DNA from: Bordetella petrii
GTDB lineage: Bacteria; Pseudomonadota; Gammaproteobacteria; Burkholderiales; Burkholderiaceae_B
Reading direction: 5' to 3'
DNA: 56,491 nt
Assembly (NCBI GenBank): GCA_017745595.1
Contig: WMBV01000035.1
Location: 1-56,491 of the forward strand
The notes below the pieces were generated by a model that saw only the letters and a program-made list of their open reading frames with translations, did no database searches and was not told the origin of the DNA. Positions 8,264 to 14,933 of the stretch are shown here, piece by piece. The stretch's first letter is position 1; each line of letters starts with the position of its first letter. The position numbers and the translations under genes are program-made.

Positions 8264-9235
8264 TCATTTGCTCTGCACCCGCAGGCGCGGATCGACCACC
8301 ACATACAGGATGTCGACGATGAGGTTGATGACCACGAAGAAGAACGCGACCAGCACCAGGTAGGCGGCCATGACCGGAATGTCGACGGTACTGATGGCCT
8401 GGATGAACAGCAGCCCCATGCCGGGCCACTGGAACACGGTTTCGGTGATGATGGCGAAGGCGATGATCGAGCCCAGTTGCAGGCCGGTGATGGTGATCAC
8501 CGGCACCATGGTGTTCTTCAGCGCATGGCGGAAATTGATCAGGCGTTCCGGCAGGCCGCGCGCCCGCGCGAACTTGATGAAATCCGACCGCAAGATCTCC
8601 AGCATTTCCGCGCGTACCAGCCGCATGATCAGCGTCATCTGGAACAGCGCCAGCGTGATGGCCGGCAGGATCAGCGCCGCCAGCCCCGAGCGCGTGAGCA
8701 GTCCGGTGGTCCAGCCGCCGATGGCCAGCACCTCGCCGCGGCCGAAGCTGGGCAGCCAGCGCAACTGCACGCTGAACACCAGGATCAGCAAGATGCCGAT
8801 CAGGAAGGTGGGCAGCGAGATGCCCGCCAGCGACAGGGCCATAAAGGCCCGCGACAGCACGCCGTGGCGGCGCAGCGCCGTGTAGATGCCCATGGGAATG
8901 CCGAAGGCCAGCGCCATCAGGGCCGACACGAAAGACAGTTCCAGCGTGGCGGGCAGGCGTTGTTCGATCAGGTCGCTGACCGGCTGGCGCTGGCGGTACG
9001 AGATGCCGAAATTGCCCTGCGCGGCATCGCGCACGAAGCGCGCGTACTGCACCACGAACGGGTCGTTCAAGCCCAGGCTTTCGCGCAGTTCGGCGCGCTG
9101 GGCCTCGGTGGTGTCTTGCCCCACCATGCTGACGATAGGGTCGCCCACGTAGCGGAACATGGCAAACGCGATCAGCGCCACGGTTAGCATGACCAGCAGC
9201 GATTGCAGCAGGCGTCGCCCGATGAATCCAAGCAT
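8264..9235 (-). CDS. DppB-type ABC transporter permease
   Basis: Inner-membrane permease of 323 aa with the DppB/OppB layout: N-terminal helix FIGRRLLQSLLVMLTVALIA, a periplasmic region with the conserved GLNDPFVVQYARF block, then five helices. The EAA loop is DFIKFARARGLPERLI. It pairs with the following DppC-type permease. A GC-rich hairpin and a twin-hairpin repeat separate it from the upstream binding-protein gene. Confidence 0.94.
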   Translation of the reverse strand: MLGFIGRRLLQSLLVMLTVALIAFAMFRYVGDPIVSMVGQDTTEAQRAELRESLGLNDPFVVQYARFVRDAAQGNFGISYRQRQPVSDLIEQRLPATLELSFVSALMALAFGIPMGIYTALRRHGVLSRAFMALSLAGISLPTFLIGILLILVFSVQLRWLPSFGRGEVLAIGGWTTGLLTRSGLAALILPAITLALFQMTLIMRLVRAEMLEILRSDFIKFARARGLPERLINFRHALKNTMVPVITITGLQLGSIIAFAIITETVFQWPGMGLLFIQAISTVDIPVMAAYLVLVAFFFVVINLIVDILYVVVDPRLRVQSK

Positions 9236-9255
9236 GTATCAGTATCCTGATGGAA

Positions 9256-9276
9256 GGCCGGCCGTGGCGCCGGCCG
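9256..9276 (-). other. GC-rich hairpin in the gap between binding-protein and permease genes
   Basis: GGCCGGC and GCCGGCC face each other across a few bases, 20-40 bases upstream of the permease start. There is no T run on the minus strand, so it is more likely an mRNA-stabilising or read-through element than a terminator. Such hairpins often follow highly expressed binding-protein genes. Confidence 0.4.
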
Positions 9277-9316
9277 GGAAATGCGTCAGTCGTTCGTGCC
9301 GGCCCCCAGCATTGCC

Positions 9317-9405
9317 AGGTGTCTGACTCCGCAGGTGTCAGACACCGTACTTTGGGGACAGCCTCTGCCCGCTTTGGTGTCTGACACCTGCGGAGTCAGA
9401 CACCT
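9317..9405. repeat. Twin-hairpin (BIME-like) repeat element A
   Basis: Two 30-base arms (9317-9346 and 9376-9405) are exact reverse complements with a 29-base spacer. Each arm is itself a hairpin: GGTGTCTGAC pairs with GTCAGACACC over a short loop. Two further copies lie at 11385-11478 and 12878-12971 with nearly the same spacer length. The inverted pair of small palindromes matches the architecture of REP/BIME elements, although the sequence is different. Confidence 0.85.
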
Positions 9406-9410
9406 ACAAA

Positions 9411-9440
9411 CGGGAAGCGCGCAGCGCTTCGGGGGTGGGT
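9411..9440. repeat. Partial copy of a second GC-rich intergenic repeat
   Basis: GAAGCGCGCAGCGCTTCGGG followed by GGTGGG recurs, with one or two changes, at 13060-13083 (AGCGCGCAGCGCT, then CGGGGGTGGG). In both cases it lies just downstream of a minus-strand gene stop. AGCGCGCAGCGCT-type repeats are widespread in Burkholderiales intergenic DNA. This copy lacks the longer 5' part seen at 13000. Confidence 0.6.
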
Positions 9441-9444
9441 CACT

Positions 9445-11049
9445 CTACGGCATGACGACGTTGCGCAGGTCCAGTACGTCGTCGGCGCGCTGTACGACCT
9501 GCAGCTTGTCTTTGATGCCCCAAGACATGGGCTGCTGGTGCAGCGGCAGGTAGCCGTAGTCGTTGCGCACGATGTCGAAGGCTTCCTTGATCATGGCGTT
9601 GCGCTTGGCCTGGTCGGTTTCCACGCCGATCTTGTCGGTCAGCTCGTCGACCTTCGGGTTGCAGTAGCCGCCCAGGTTGAACTGCCCCGCCGCCGTCTTG
9701 CTGTTGCGGCACGCGGCCAGGTTCAGCAGTACGTTGTGCGCGTCGGTGGAACTCGGCGTCCAGCCCAGCATGTACATGCTGGTCTGGTTGCCGGCCTGCA
9801 GCAGGATCTTGCCGAAGTACTTCGACTTGGTCTGGGCCAGCAGGTTGATCTTGATGCCCACGCGCGCCAGCATGCCCGCCACGGCCTGGCAGATTTTCTC
9901 GTCGTTGACGTAGCGGTCGTTCGGGCAATCGAGCGTGACCTCGAAGCCGTCGGGGTAGCCGGCGTCGGCCAGCAGCTGCTTGGCCTTGGCAGGGTCGGGC
10001 TTGTAGGGCTTGCCGAACGAATCGTCGTAGCCGTTGATCGAGGTGGCCACCAGCGAGCCCAGCGGCTTGGCCGCGCCGCGCATGATTTTCTTGTTGATGG
10101 CTTCGATGTCGACGGCCAGCACCACGGCCTGGCGCACGCGCACGTCCTTGAACGGGTTCTTGCCCTTGATGTTCGAGAACAGCAGCTCGTCGCGGTGCTG
10201 GTCCATGCCGATGAAGATGGCGCGCGCTTCCGGCTCGGTCAGCGGCTTGACGCCGGGGGCGTCGTCCAGGCGTTGCCAGTCTTGCACCGGCACCGGTTGC
10301 ACGATGTCCATTTCACCCGAAATCAGCGCCGCCACGCGGGTGGCTTCCTGGGTGATGGGCTGGAACACGACCTCGTCGATGTTGGTCTTGATGTTCTTGT
10401 CCCAATAGCCGTCGTAGCGCTTGAGCACGGTTTTCACGTCGGGCTGGCGCTCGACCAGCATGAACGGGCCGGTGCCGTTGGCGTGCAGGTTGGCGTAGTT
10501 GCCCTGGTTGTCGCCCTTGACGTTGGTGGCTTCGGTGGTCTTGTTTTTCTCGGACCACGACTTGCTCATGATGTACAGAAAGGTCCATTCGCGCGGCAGA
10601 ATGGGGTTCGGCGTGGGCGTGGTGACCTCGATGGTGTAGTCGTCGATTTTCTTGATGTCGGACGCCTTGGCGCCGTAGCCCTTCATGTCGGAGCCGGGCG
10701 TTAGGCTGCGCTTCCACGAAAAGATCACGTCGTCGGCCGTGAAGGGCGAGCCGTCGTGGAACTTGACGCCCTTGCGCAGCTTGAACACCCATTTGGTGGG
10801 CTCGGTGTTTTCCCAGCTTTCGGCCAGCAGCGGCGTCAGCTTCATGTCGCCGTCGTAACCGGCCAGGGTCTCGTAGATGTTGCCCTGGAAGCCCAGCGTG
10901 AACGTTTCGTTCAGGGCCATCGGATCCATAGAGGTGGCATCGCCCTGATAGGCCCAGTGCAGGGTCTTGGCATGCGCGGTGCCCGCCAGCATGGCGCCGC
11001 AAACGGCGAGCGCCAGCGCCGATTTCTTGATGAATGGTGTGATACGCAT
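9445..11049 (-). CDS. Periplasmic peptide/solute-binding protein (DppA-like, SBP family 5)
   Basis: Binding protein of 534 aa with a signal peptide (RITPFIKKSALALAVCGAML, cleavage after GTAHA) and mature N-terminus KTLHWAYQGDATSMDP. Family-5 features include the ETLAGYDGDMKLTPLLAESW block, LRKGVKFHDGSPFTADDV and the C-terminal YGYLPLHQQP. It captures the substrate for the permeases and fused ATPase downstream. The start chosen is the ATG at 11049. The frame stays open to 11292, but the extra residues are Arg/Pro-rich, lack coding character and would bury the signal peptide. A sigma-70 promoter candidate lies at 11305-11332, leaving a leader of about 250 bases. Confidence 0.95.
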   Translation of the reverse strand: MRITPFIKKSALALAVCGAMLAGTAHAKTLHWAYQGDATSMDPMALNETFTLGFQGNIYETLAGYDGDMKLTPLLAESWENTEPTKWVFKLRKGVKFHDGSPFTADDVIFSWKRSLTPGSDMKGYGAKASDIKKIDDYTIEVTTPTPNPILPREWTFLYIMSKSWSEKNKTTEATNVKGDNQGNYANLHANGTGPFMLVERQPDVKTVLKRYDGYWDKNIKTNIDEVVFQPITQEATRVAALISGEMDIVQPVPVQDWQRLDDAPGVKPLTEPEARAIFIGMDQHRDELLFSNIKGKNPFKDVRVRQAVVLAVDIEAINKKIMRGAAKPLGSLVATSINGYDDSFGKPYKPDPAKAKQLLADAGYPDGFEVTLDCPNDRYVNDEKICQAVAGMLARVGIKINLLAQTKSKYFGKILLQAGNQTSMYMLGWTPSSTDAHNVLLNLAACRNSKTAAGQFNLGGYCNPKVDELTDKIGVETDQAKRNAMIKEAFDIVRNDYGYLPLHQQPMSWGIKDKLQVVQRADDVLDLRNVVMP

Positions 11050-11099
11050 AGCCCTTTTTGCTCCGTGTGGTGCGCGGATCGCGCGACAGAAGTGACAGG

Positions 11100-11132
11100 G
11101 CCCCCGCCCCATTTTTTGATTAGGCCGGGGGC
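11100..11132 (-). promoter_or_regulatory. Hairpin in the binding-protein mRNA leader
   Basis: On the minus strand GCCCCCG pairs with CGGGGGC around a 19-base loop containing AAAAAA. It lies between the stop of a possible leader ORF (11145) and the binding-protein start (11049). No T run follows, so it may affect ribosome access or mRNA stability rather than terminate. Confidence 0.35.
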
Positions 11133-11144
11133 ACGGCGTGCTGC

Positions 11145-11240
11145 TTATGACGATGCGAGGTCTTGCGCCTGAAGGCGGGCGGCCGCGCGCGCAAGGGCGA
11201 ACGGAACGATGGCGATCACTGCGTAGGACTTCGGACTCAC
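11145..11240 (-). CDS. Possible leader-peptide ORF (31 aa) upstream of the peptide-binding protein
   Basis: GTG start at 11240, preceded by CAGG at 6 bases, and TAA at 11145-11147. The encoded peptide is SPKSYAVIAIVPFALARAAA followed by RLQAQDLASS, with a hydrophobic middle. It lies within the long untranslated leader downstream of the promoter at 11305-11332. It could be a regulatory uORF or a small membrane peptide. Chance is possible in GC-rich sequence, and there is no homology evidence. Confidence 0.3.
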   Translation of the reverse strand: MSPKSYAVIAIVPFALARAAARLQAQDLASS

Positions 11241-11304
11241 GATAAACCTGACCTCGGTGATTCTTATTTGGCGTGAAAAATAGCCGCGCCAACGTAGGAC
11301 GAAT

Positions 11305-11332
11305 GTTATAGAGGCAATGATTTAAGCGTCAA
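11305..11332 (-). promoter_or_regulatory. Sigma-70 promoter for the peptide-transport operon
   Basis: Minus-strand TTGACG (11327-11332), a 16-base spacer and TATAAC (11305-11310): 5 of 6 matches in each hexamer, in an AT-richer patch. The start site would be near 11297, about 250 bases before the binding-protein ATG. The stretch 11050-11449 otherwise holds the leader ORF, a hairpin and repeat element B. Confidence 0.6.
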
Positions 11333-11384
11333 TCGTTTTGACTTGGGGTTAGTACTTGGTTGCGGGGGGTGGAAAACACTGCGC

Positions 11385-11478
11385 AGGTGTCTGACTCCCG
11401 CAGGGTGTCAGACACCGAAGTGTGGCGAGATCGTCGGTACACAGCGGTGTCAGGCACCCTGGCGGGAGCCTGACACCT
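11385..11478. repeat. Twin-hairpin (BIME-like) repeat element B
   Basis: The left arm at 11385-11416 has the GGTGTCTGAC/GTCAGACACC stem. The right arm at 11446-11478 has the stem GGTGTCAGGC/GCCTGACACC, where base changes on both sides keep pairing. The spacer is 29 bases. Its spacer, read in reverse complement, resembles that of element C (GCTGTGTACCGA against GCTGTGTGCCGA), so B and C are the same family in opposite orientation. The right arm extends into the 3' end of the GTPase gene. Confidence 0.85.
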
Positions 11479-12847
11479 GGCTATCGGCATCTTCCGCCAA
11501 CGCCCTGGCCAGGTCGGCCACGACGCGTTTGCGGCGTTCGTCGTCTTCGTGGCCCTTGCCCAGGGCCGACCATTCCGGGCGGCTGCGGGCTTCTTTCAAG
11601 GCGTCGGGCAAGCGGCCGGCGCGCCACGCGCTGTCGGCGGGGAGGTCCAGGCGCAACGGGGCGCGCGCGGCGTGGCCGCGGCGTTCCAGGGCATGGATCA
11701 GTTGGCGCTGCCGCAAGGCCAGCAGGCGCAGCACGGTGTCGTCGACGCTCAGTTCGCGGTAGCCGCGCAACTTGCCCAGCACGCGCCCGCCGAAGCGTTC
11801 CACGCCTTGCCACAGGCCGCCCGCCGCCGCGCCGATGAGCATGCCGGTGCCCAGGCTCAGGCCCGCGCTGAACAGGTCGACGGCGGCGCCGGCCATGGCC
11901 CCGGCCGCCATGCCGGTACCCAGGTGGATACCCATGTCTTTCAGGGCCTGGGGATGGAACAGGTCCATTCCCCAGCGCGTGCCTTCCAGCGGCAGTTCGT
12001 CTTCGGCGTAGTCGCTGCGGCGGAAGTTATAGAGCGCCAGCAGCGCGTCCACGCAGGCCTGTTCGCGCCGGCGCACCTGGTCGCGCAGCGTCGCGGCATG
12101 GGCTTGCAGCGCGGCGTCGTCGGCCGGGCTGGCCACGCGCAGCGCGGCCACGTCCACCAGCAGGTCGGCGGCCAGCTGCCAGGCGGCCTGGCTGCGTTCA
12201 TGGCGCTGCCGCGCCAGTTCATCCGACAGGCGGTTCAGCGTGGCGGCGTGGCGGTCCAGCAGTACGGCCAGCTTGGCGTACAGCTGCCGTTCGCCGTCGA
12301 GCGGCGGCGCCACGGTATCGAATTCCAGCGCCGCGTGCAGGCCCAGCCGGGCCATGGCGTCGCGCCATTGGTCGGCGCGATGGGCTGGGGCATTGACGAA
12401 GTTCAGCACCGGCAGCAAGGGGCGGCCGCAGGCCGCCAGCAGGGCCAGTTCGTCGCGATGCTTGCTCAGGACCGGATCGCGGGCGTCGATTACATACAGG
12501 GCGGCGTCGCAATCGAGCATCTTGGCCAGCACGCGCGCTTCTTGCTCGTAGCGCCGGTGTGCCTCGGGCGAGTCCAGGAAGCGGCGGATGCGCGCCGGCC
12601 CGTCGCTGCGCGTGCCGGGCTGGTCCAGGCGTTCCAGGTATTCGAGCAGCGCGATGCTGTCTTCCATGCCGGGGGTGTCGAACCATTCGAGCACCGGCCG
12701 GCCGTCCAGGCGCAGGCGCGCGCCCTCGACGTGGCGGGTCGTGCCGGGGCTGTCGGCCACGTCGCCGAATCGGCTGTCGCGCGTCAGCGTGCGCAGCAGC
12801 GAGGTCTTGCCGGTGTTGGTGTGGCCGACGACGGCGATTTTCAGCAT
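11450..12847 (-). CDS. DUF3482-type GTPase, probably membrane associated
   Basis: P-loop GTPase of 465 aa. The G1 motif GHTNTGKTS is near residue 8, followed by the switch Thr in SPGTTRHVEG and G3 in FDTPGMED. The G4 position reads NFVNAPAHRADQW rather than a classical NKxD. The C-terminal part is a DUF3482-like domain with a glycine-rich amphipathic stretch (MGIHLGTGMAAGAMAGAAVD, then LSLGTGMLIGAAAGG) that suggests membrane insertion. The partner DUF2868 membrane protein gene lies 239 bases upstream. The last nine or so codons (SQVSGSRQGA) and the stop are supplied by repeat element B. Confidence 0.88.
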   Translation of the reverse strand: MLKIAVVGHTNTGKTSLLRTLTRDSRFGDVADSPGTTRHVEGARLRLDGRPVLEWFDTPGMEDSIALLEYLERLDQPGTRSDGPARIRRFLDSPEAHRRYEQEARVLAKMLDCDAALYVIDARDPVLSKHRDELALLAACGRPLLPVLNFVNAPAHRADQWRDAMARLGLHAALEFDTVAPPLDGERQLYAKLAVLLDRHAATLNRLSDELARQRHERSQAAWQLAADLLVDVAALRVASPADDAALQAHAATLRDQVRRREQACVDALLALYNFRRSDYAEDELPLEGTRWGMDLFHPQALKDMGIHLGTGMAAGAMAGAAVDLFSAGLSLGTGMLIGAAAGGLWQGVERFGGRVLGKLRGYRELSVDDTVLRLLALRQRQLIHALERRGHAARAPLRLDLPADSAWRAGRLPDALKEARSRPEWSALGKGHEDDERRKRVVADLARALAEDADSQVSGSRQGA

Positions 12848-12877
12848 GTCAGCGCCTCAACGGTGTCGGGCATTGCC

Positions 12878-12971
12878 AGGTGTCCGGCCCCGTCAGGATG
12901 CCGGACACCGCTGTGTGCCGAAGGTCTGGGCCGGGTTTCGGTGTCTGACACCCTTCGGGAGTCAGACACCT
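12878..12971. repeat. Twin-hairpin (BIME-like) repeat element C
   Basis: The left arm 12878-12909 has the stem GGTGTCCGGC/GCCGGACACC, and the right arm 12940-12971 has GGTGTCTGAC/GTCAGACACC. The spacer is 30 bases. The stem of the left arm differs from the others at paired positions only, so pairing is conserved while sequence is not. It lies between the DUF2868 and GTPase genes. Confidence 0.85.
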
Positions 12972-12999
12972 GGCCCGCCCAGGACGTAGCGGTGCGGCT

Positions 13000-13083
13000 T
13001 GATCGGGGACGCCGCGGATCCGGCTGTGCCGGTCCGCCAGCGTCGCCCCCTTGAGGGGAGAGCGCGCAGCGCTGCGGGGGTGG
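13000..13083. repeat. GC-rich Burkholderiales-type intergenic repeat
   Basis: A GC-rich block with internal complementarity (GGACGCCGCGGATCCGGC, GCCGGTCCGCCAGCGTCGCC), then CCCCTTGAGGGG, AGCGCGCAGCGCT and CGGGGGTGGG just before the DUF2868 stop. The 3' part matches 9411-9440. Repeats of this look are common between genes in Bordetella, Achromobacter and relatives (general knowledge; not searched here). Confidence 0.55.
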
Positions 13084-13086
13084 GCC

Positions 13087-14523
13087 TTATTCATCGCCGT
13101 TCTCCAGCCAGCGCAGCGGCTGGTCGGCGTCGCGCAGGATGTCGCGCGGCGCCATGCCGGCGGCGGCCAGGCGCTCGCGCCAGGCATCCAGGCGCGCCGG
13201 TTCGCCCGCGGCCGGCGCGGTGCCGGCCGTGGCCAGCCACACGCGCGTCTGGCCGGCCTTCTCGGCCAGCGCGGCGATCAGGTTCAGGGTGCCGCGATCG
13301 GGCGTCTGGCGGGCGTCGCAGGCAATCAGCAGGCGCCGCGCGCCGGCCCGGGCCAGCGCATCGAGCAGCCGGTTGCGCTGTTCGCGGCTATCCAGATTGC
13401 CGGCGTCCTGCACGGCCGCGGGCATGCCGGCCGGCGGCCAGGGCAGGTCGGCGGGCAGCTCCAGGCCGACCAGTACCGGCTGGTCGGCCAGGTCGGCCAG
13501 GCGCCCCGGGCCGACCTGCGGCTGGTGCAGCGGATCGGCGGGGCGGTCGATACCGGTGGATTGCACCGGCGGCAGCAGGCGGTCGCGCAAGGCCGCATAG
13601 CCGGGCAGCGCGGTATCGATGCGCAGCCGCCGCCGCGCCCGGCCGGCGCGGACCAGGCACAGGGCTCCGGCCAGCAGCCGCGGCAAGACGCCGTAGACGG
13701 CCACCACGCCGATCAGCCACACCGACCATTGGGCCTGGGCGGCGGCGGGCAGCAATTGCTGGTTGTCGCTGGCGCGCACCACGGCATCGGCCGGCGTGGC
13801 GAAGCCCAGCTGGGCCGGCAGCCAGCCCAGCGCGCGCGTCAGAAAGACGAAGGCGTCGGGCTGCAGCAGCGTGGTCGCCCACACAAAACGGTAGCTGGCG
13901 GTGGACAGCAATATCAGCAACGTGGCCAGCGCCGCGGCCAGCCCCGCCAGCCACAGGGCGTGGCTGATGGCGCCGAACAGCCAGCGCAGCGCGCCCGCGC
14001 GCGCCAGCAGGTTCATCAGGGCCTGCGGCACCAGCGCGGCATCGGGCCCGCGCGCCAGCTTGCGGGTGGCCCACAGCCACAGCCGGCCCAGGCCCGTGGC
14101 CGCGCCGGGGCGCAGCAGGAACGAGGCCAGCCACAGCAGGAAGGTCAGGGCATGCACGCCCAGCAGCGCGCCCACGGCCCACAACACGTTGACGGGCCGC
14201 GTGCCGTCGCCCAGCGCGCCGGCCGCCGAGGCCGCCCCGGCCACCACGGCCAGCAGCAGCAGGATGGCCAGGCTGAGCACGGCGCCCTGGCGCCAGCGCG
14301 CCACCAGGCTATCCAGCCCCTCGCGGCGCGCCAGCAGACGCGCGCGCAGCAAAATGCGGTCTTCCAGAACATCGGGCCCGGCGCGGGCCTGGCGGACGGC
14401 GTCGGCGTCTTCCAGCGGCCCCCAGTGTTCTTCCCGCAGCCGGATGGTTTCGGCCAGCCAGTGCGCCTGCCAGGCCCCGGGCGATTCGGGCACCGGCATG
14501 GCGCCGGGGGCGTGCGTGGCCAT
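13087..14523 (-). CDS. DUF2868 integral membrane protein, partner of the DUF3482 GTPase
   Basis: Protein of 478 aa. After an N-terminal soluble region (AETIRLREEHWGPLEDADAV) there are about five to six hydrophobic segments, including AVLSLAILLLLAVVAGAASA, LWAVGALLGVHALTFLLWLA, LAGLAAALATLLILLSTASY and WSVWLIGVVAVYGVLPRLLA. A C-terminal soluble part follows. The DUF2868-DUF3482 gene pair is conserved in beta- and gammaproteobacteria, and the two are assumed to act together. The biological role is not established. It starts one base after the YkvA-like gene stop. Confidence 0.82.
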   Translation of the reverse strand: MATHAPGAMPVPESPGAWQAHWLAETIRLREEHWGPLEDADAVRQARAGPDVLEDRILLRARLLARREGLDSLVARWRQGAVLSLAILLLLAVVAGAASAAGALGDGTRPVNVLWAVGALLGVHALTFLLWLASFLLRPGAATGLGRLWLWATRKLARGPDAALVPQALMNLLARAGALRWLFGAISHALWLAGLAAALATLLILLSTASYRFVWATTLLQPDAFVFLTRALGWLPAQLGFATPADAVVRASDNQQLLPAAAQAQWSVWLIGVVAVYGVLPRLLAGALCLVRAGRARRRLRIDTALPGYAALRDRLLPPVQSTGIDRPADPLHQPQVGPGRLADLADQPVLVGLELPADLPWPPAGMPAAVQDAGNLDSREQRNRLLDALARAGARRLLIACDARQTPDRGTLNLIAALAEKAGQTRVWLATAGTAPAAGEPARLDAWRERLAAAGMAPRDILRDADQPLRWLENGDE

Positions 14524-14931
14524 TCAGCCAGAGTGGCGCGGCGTGGCGGGGACGGCAGCGCCGAACCAGTCGTGCAGCTTGCTGCTGGCCTGGTGTTTGA
14601 CGTCGTCGTTGATGTAGAACGCCACGGTGGCCAGCGCGGCCGTCATGACGCTGAGGTCGTCGGTATAGCCTACCAGGGGCGCCAGGTCGGGAATGGCGTC
14701 CAGCGGCAGCACGAAATAGCCCAGCGCGCCGTAGATGACCCGGCGTGCCCACTTGGGGGTGGACGGGTTCTGCACGGCGTAATACAGCCACAGGGCTTTT
14801 TCCAGGGCCTGCCGGCCCGCCGCGGACGCATGGCGCGTCGCCTTGCGCCAGAAGCGCTGGTCGGAATAGGCCTGTTCGTAGGTCGGATTGGCGATTGGCA
14901 TGGCGGGTCGGGCCGCGGCCCGGTCATTCAT
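14524..14931 (-). CDS. YkvA-like DUF1232 protein
   Basis: Small protein of 135 aa carrying a DUF1232 core: ALEKALWLYYAVQNPSTPKW, then GALGYFVLPLDAIPDLAPLV and GYTDDLSVMTAAL. The hydrophobic GYFVLPLDAIPD segment is diagnostic of the YkvA family. The start chosen is the ATG at 14931 (NDRAAARP); a second ATG 10 codons later (PIANPTYEQ) is possible. It precedes the DUF2868 gene with no gap. The molecular function of the family is unknown. Confidence 0.85.
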   Translation of the reverse strand: MNDRAAARPAMPIANPTYEQAYSDQRFWRKATRHASAAGRQALEKALWLYYAVQNPSTPKWARRVIYGALGYFVLPLDAIPDLAPLVGYTDDLSVMTAALATVAFYINDDVKHQASSKLHDWFGAAVPATPRHSG

Positions 14932-14933
14932 GA

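Noticed and set aside
5626-8322. A plus-strand open frame of about 898 codons
   Set aside because: Antisense to the well-supported ABC ATPase and permease genes, His/Gln/Arg-rich, no motif.
11050-11292. Longer N-terminus for the peptide-binding protein
   Set aside because: It would place about 80 Arg/Pro-rich residues before a clear signal peptide and start close to the promoter -10.
9236-13086. Possible CRISPR array or insertion sequence, given the repeated motif
   Set aside because: The repeats are three dispersed inverted pairs without regular spacers, and no transposase gene or terminal repeats with target duplications are seen.
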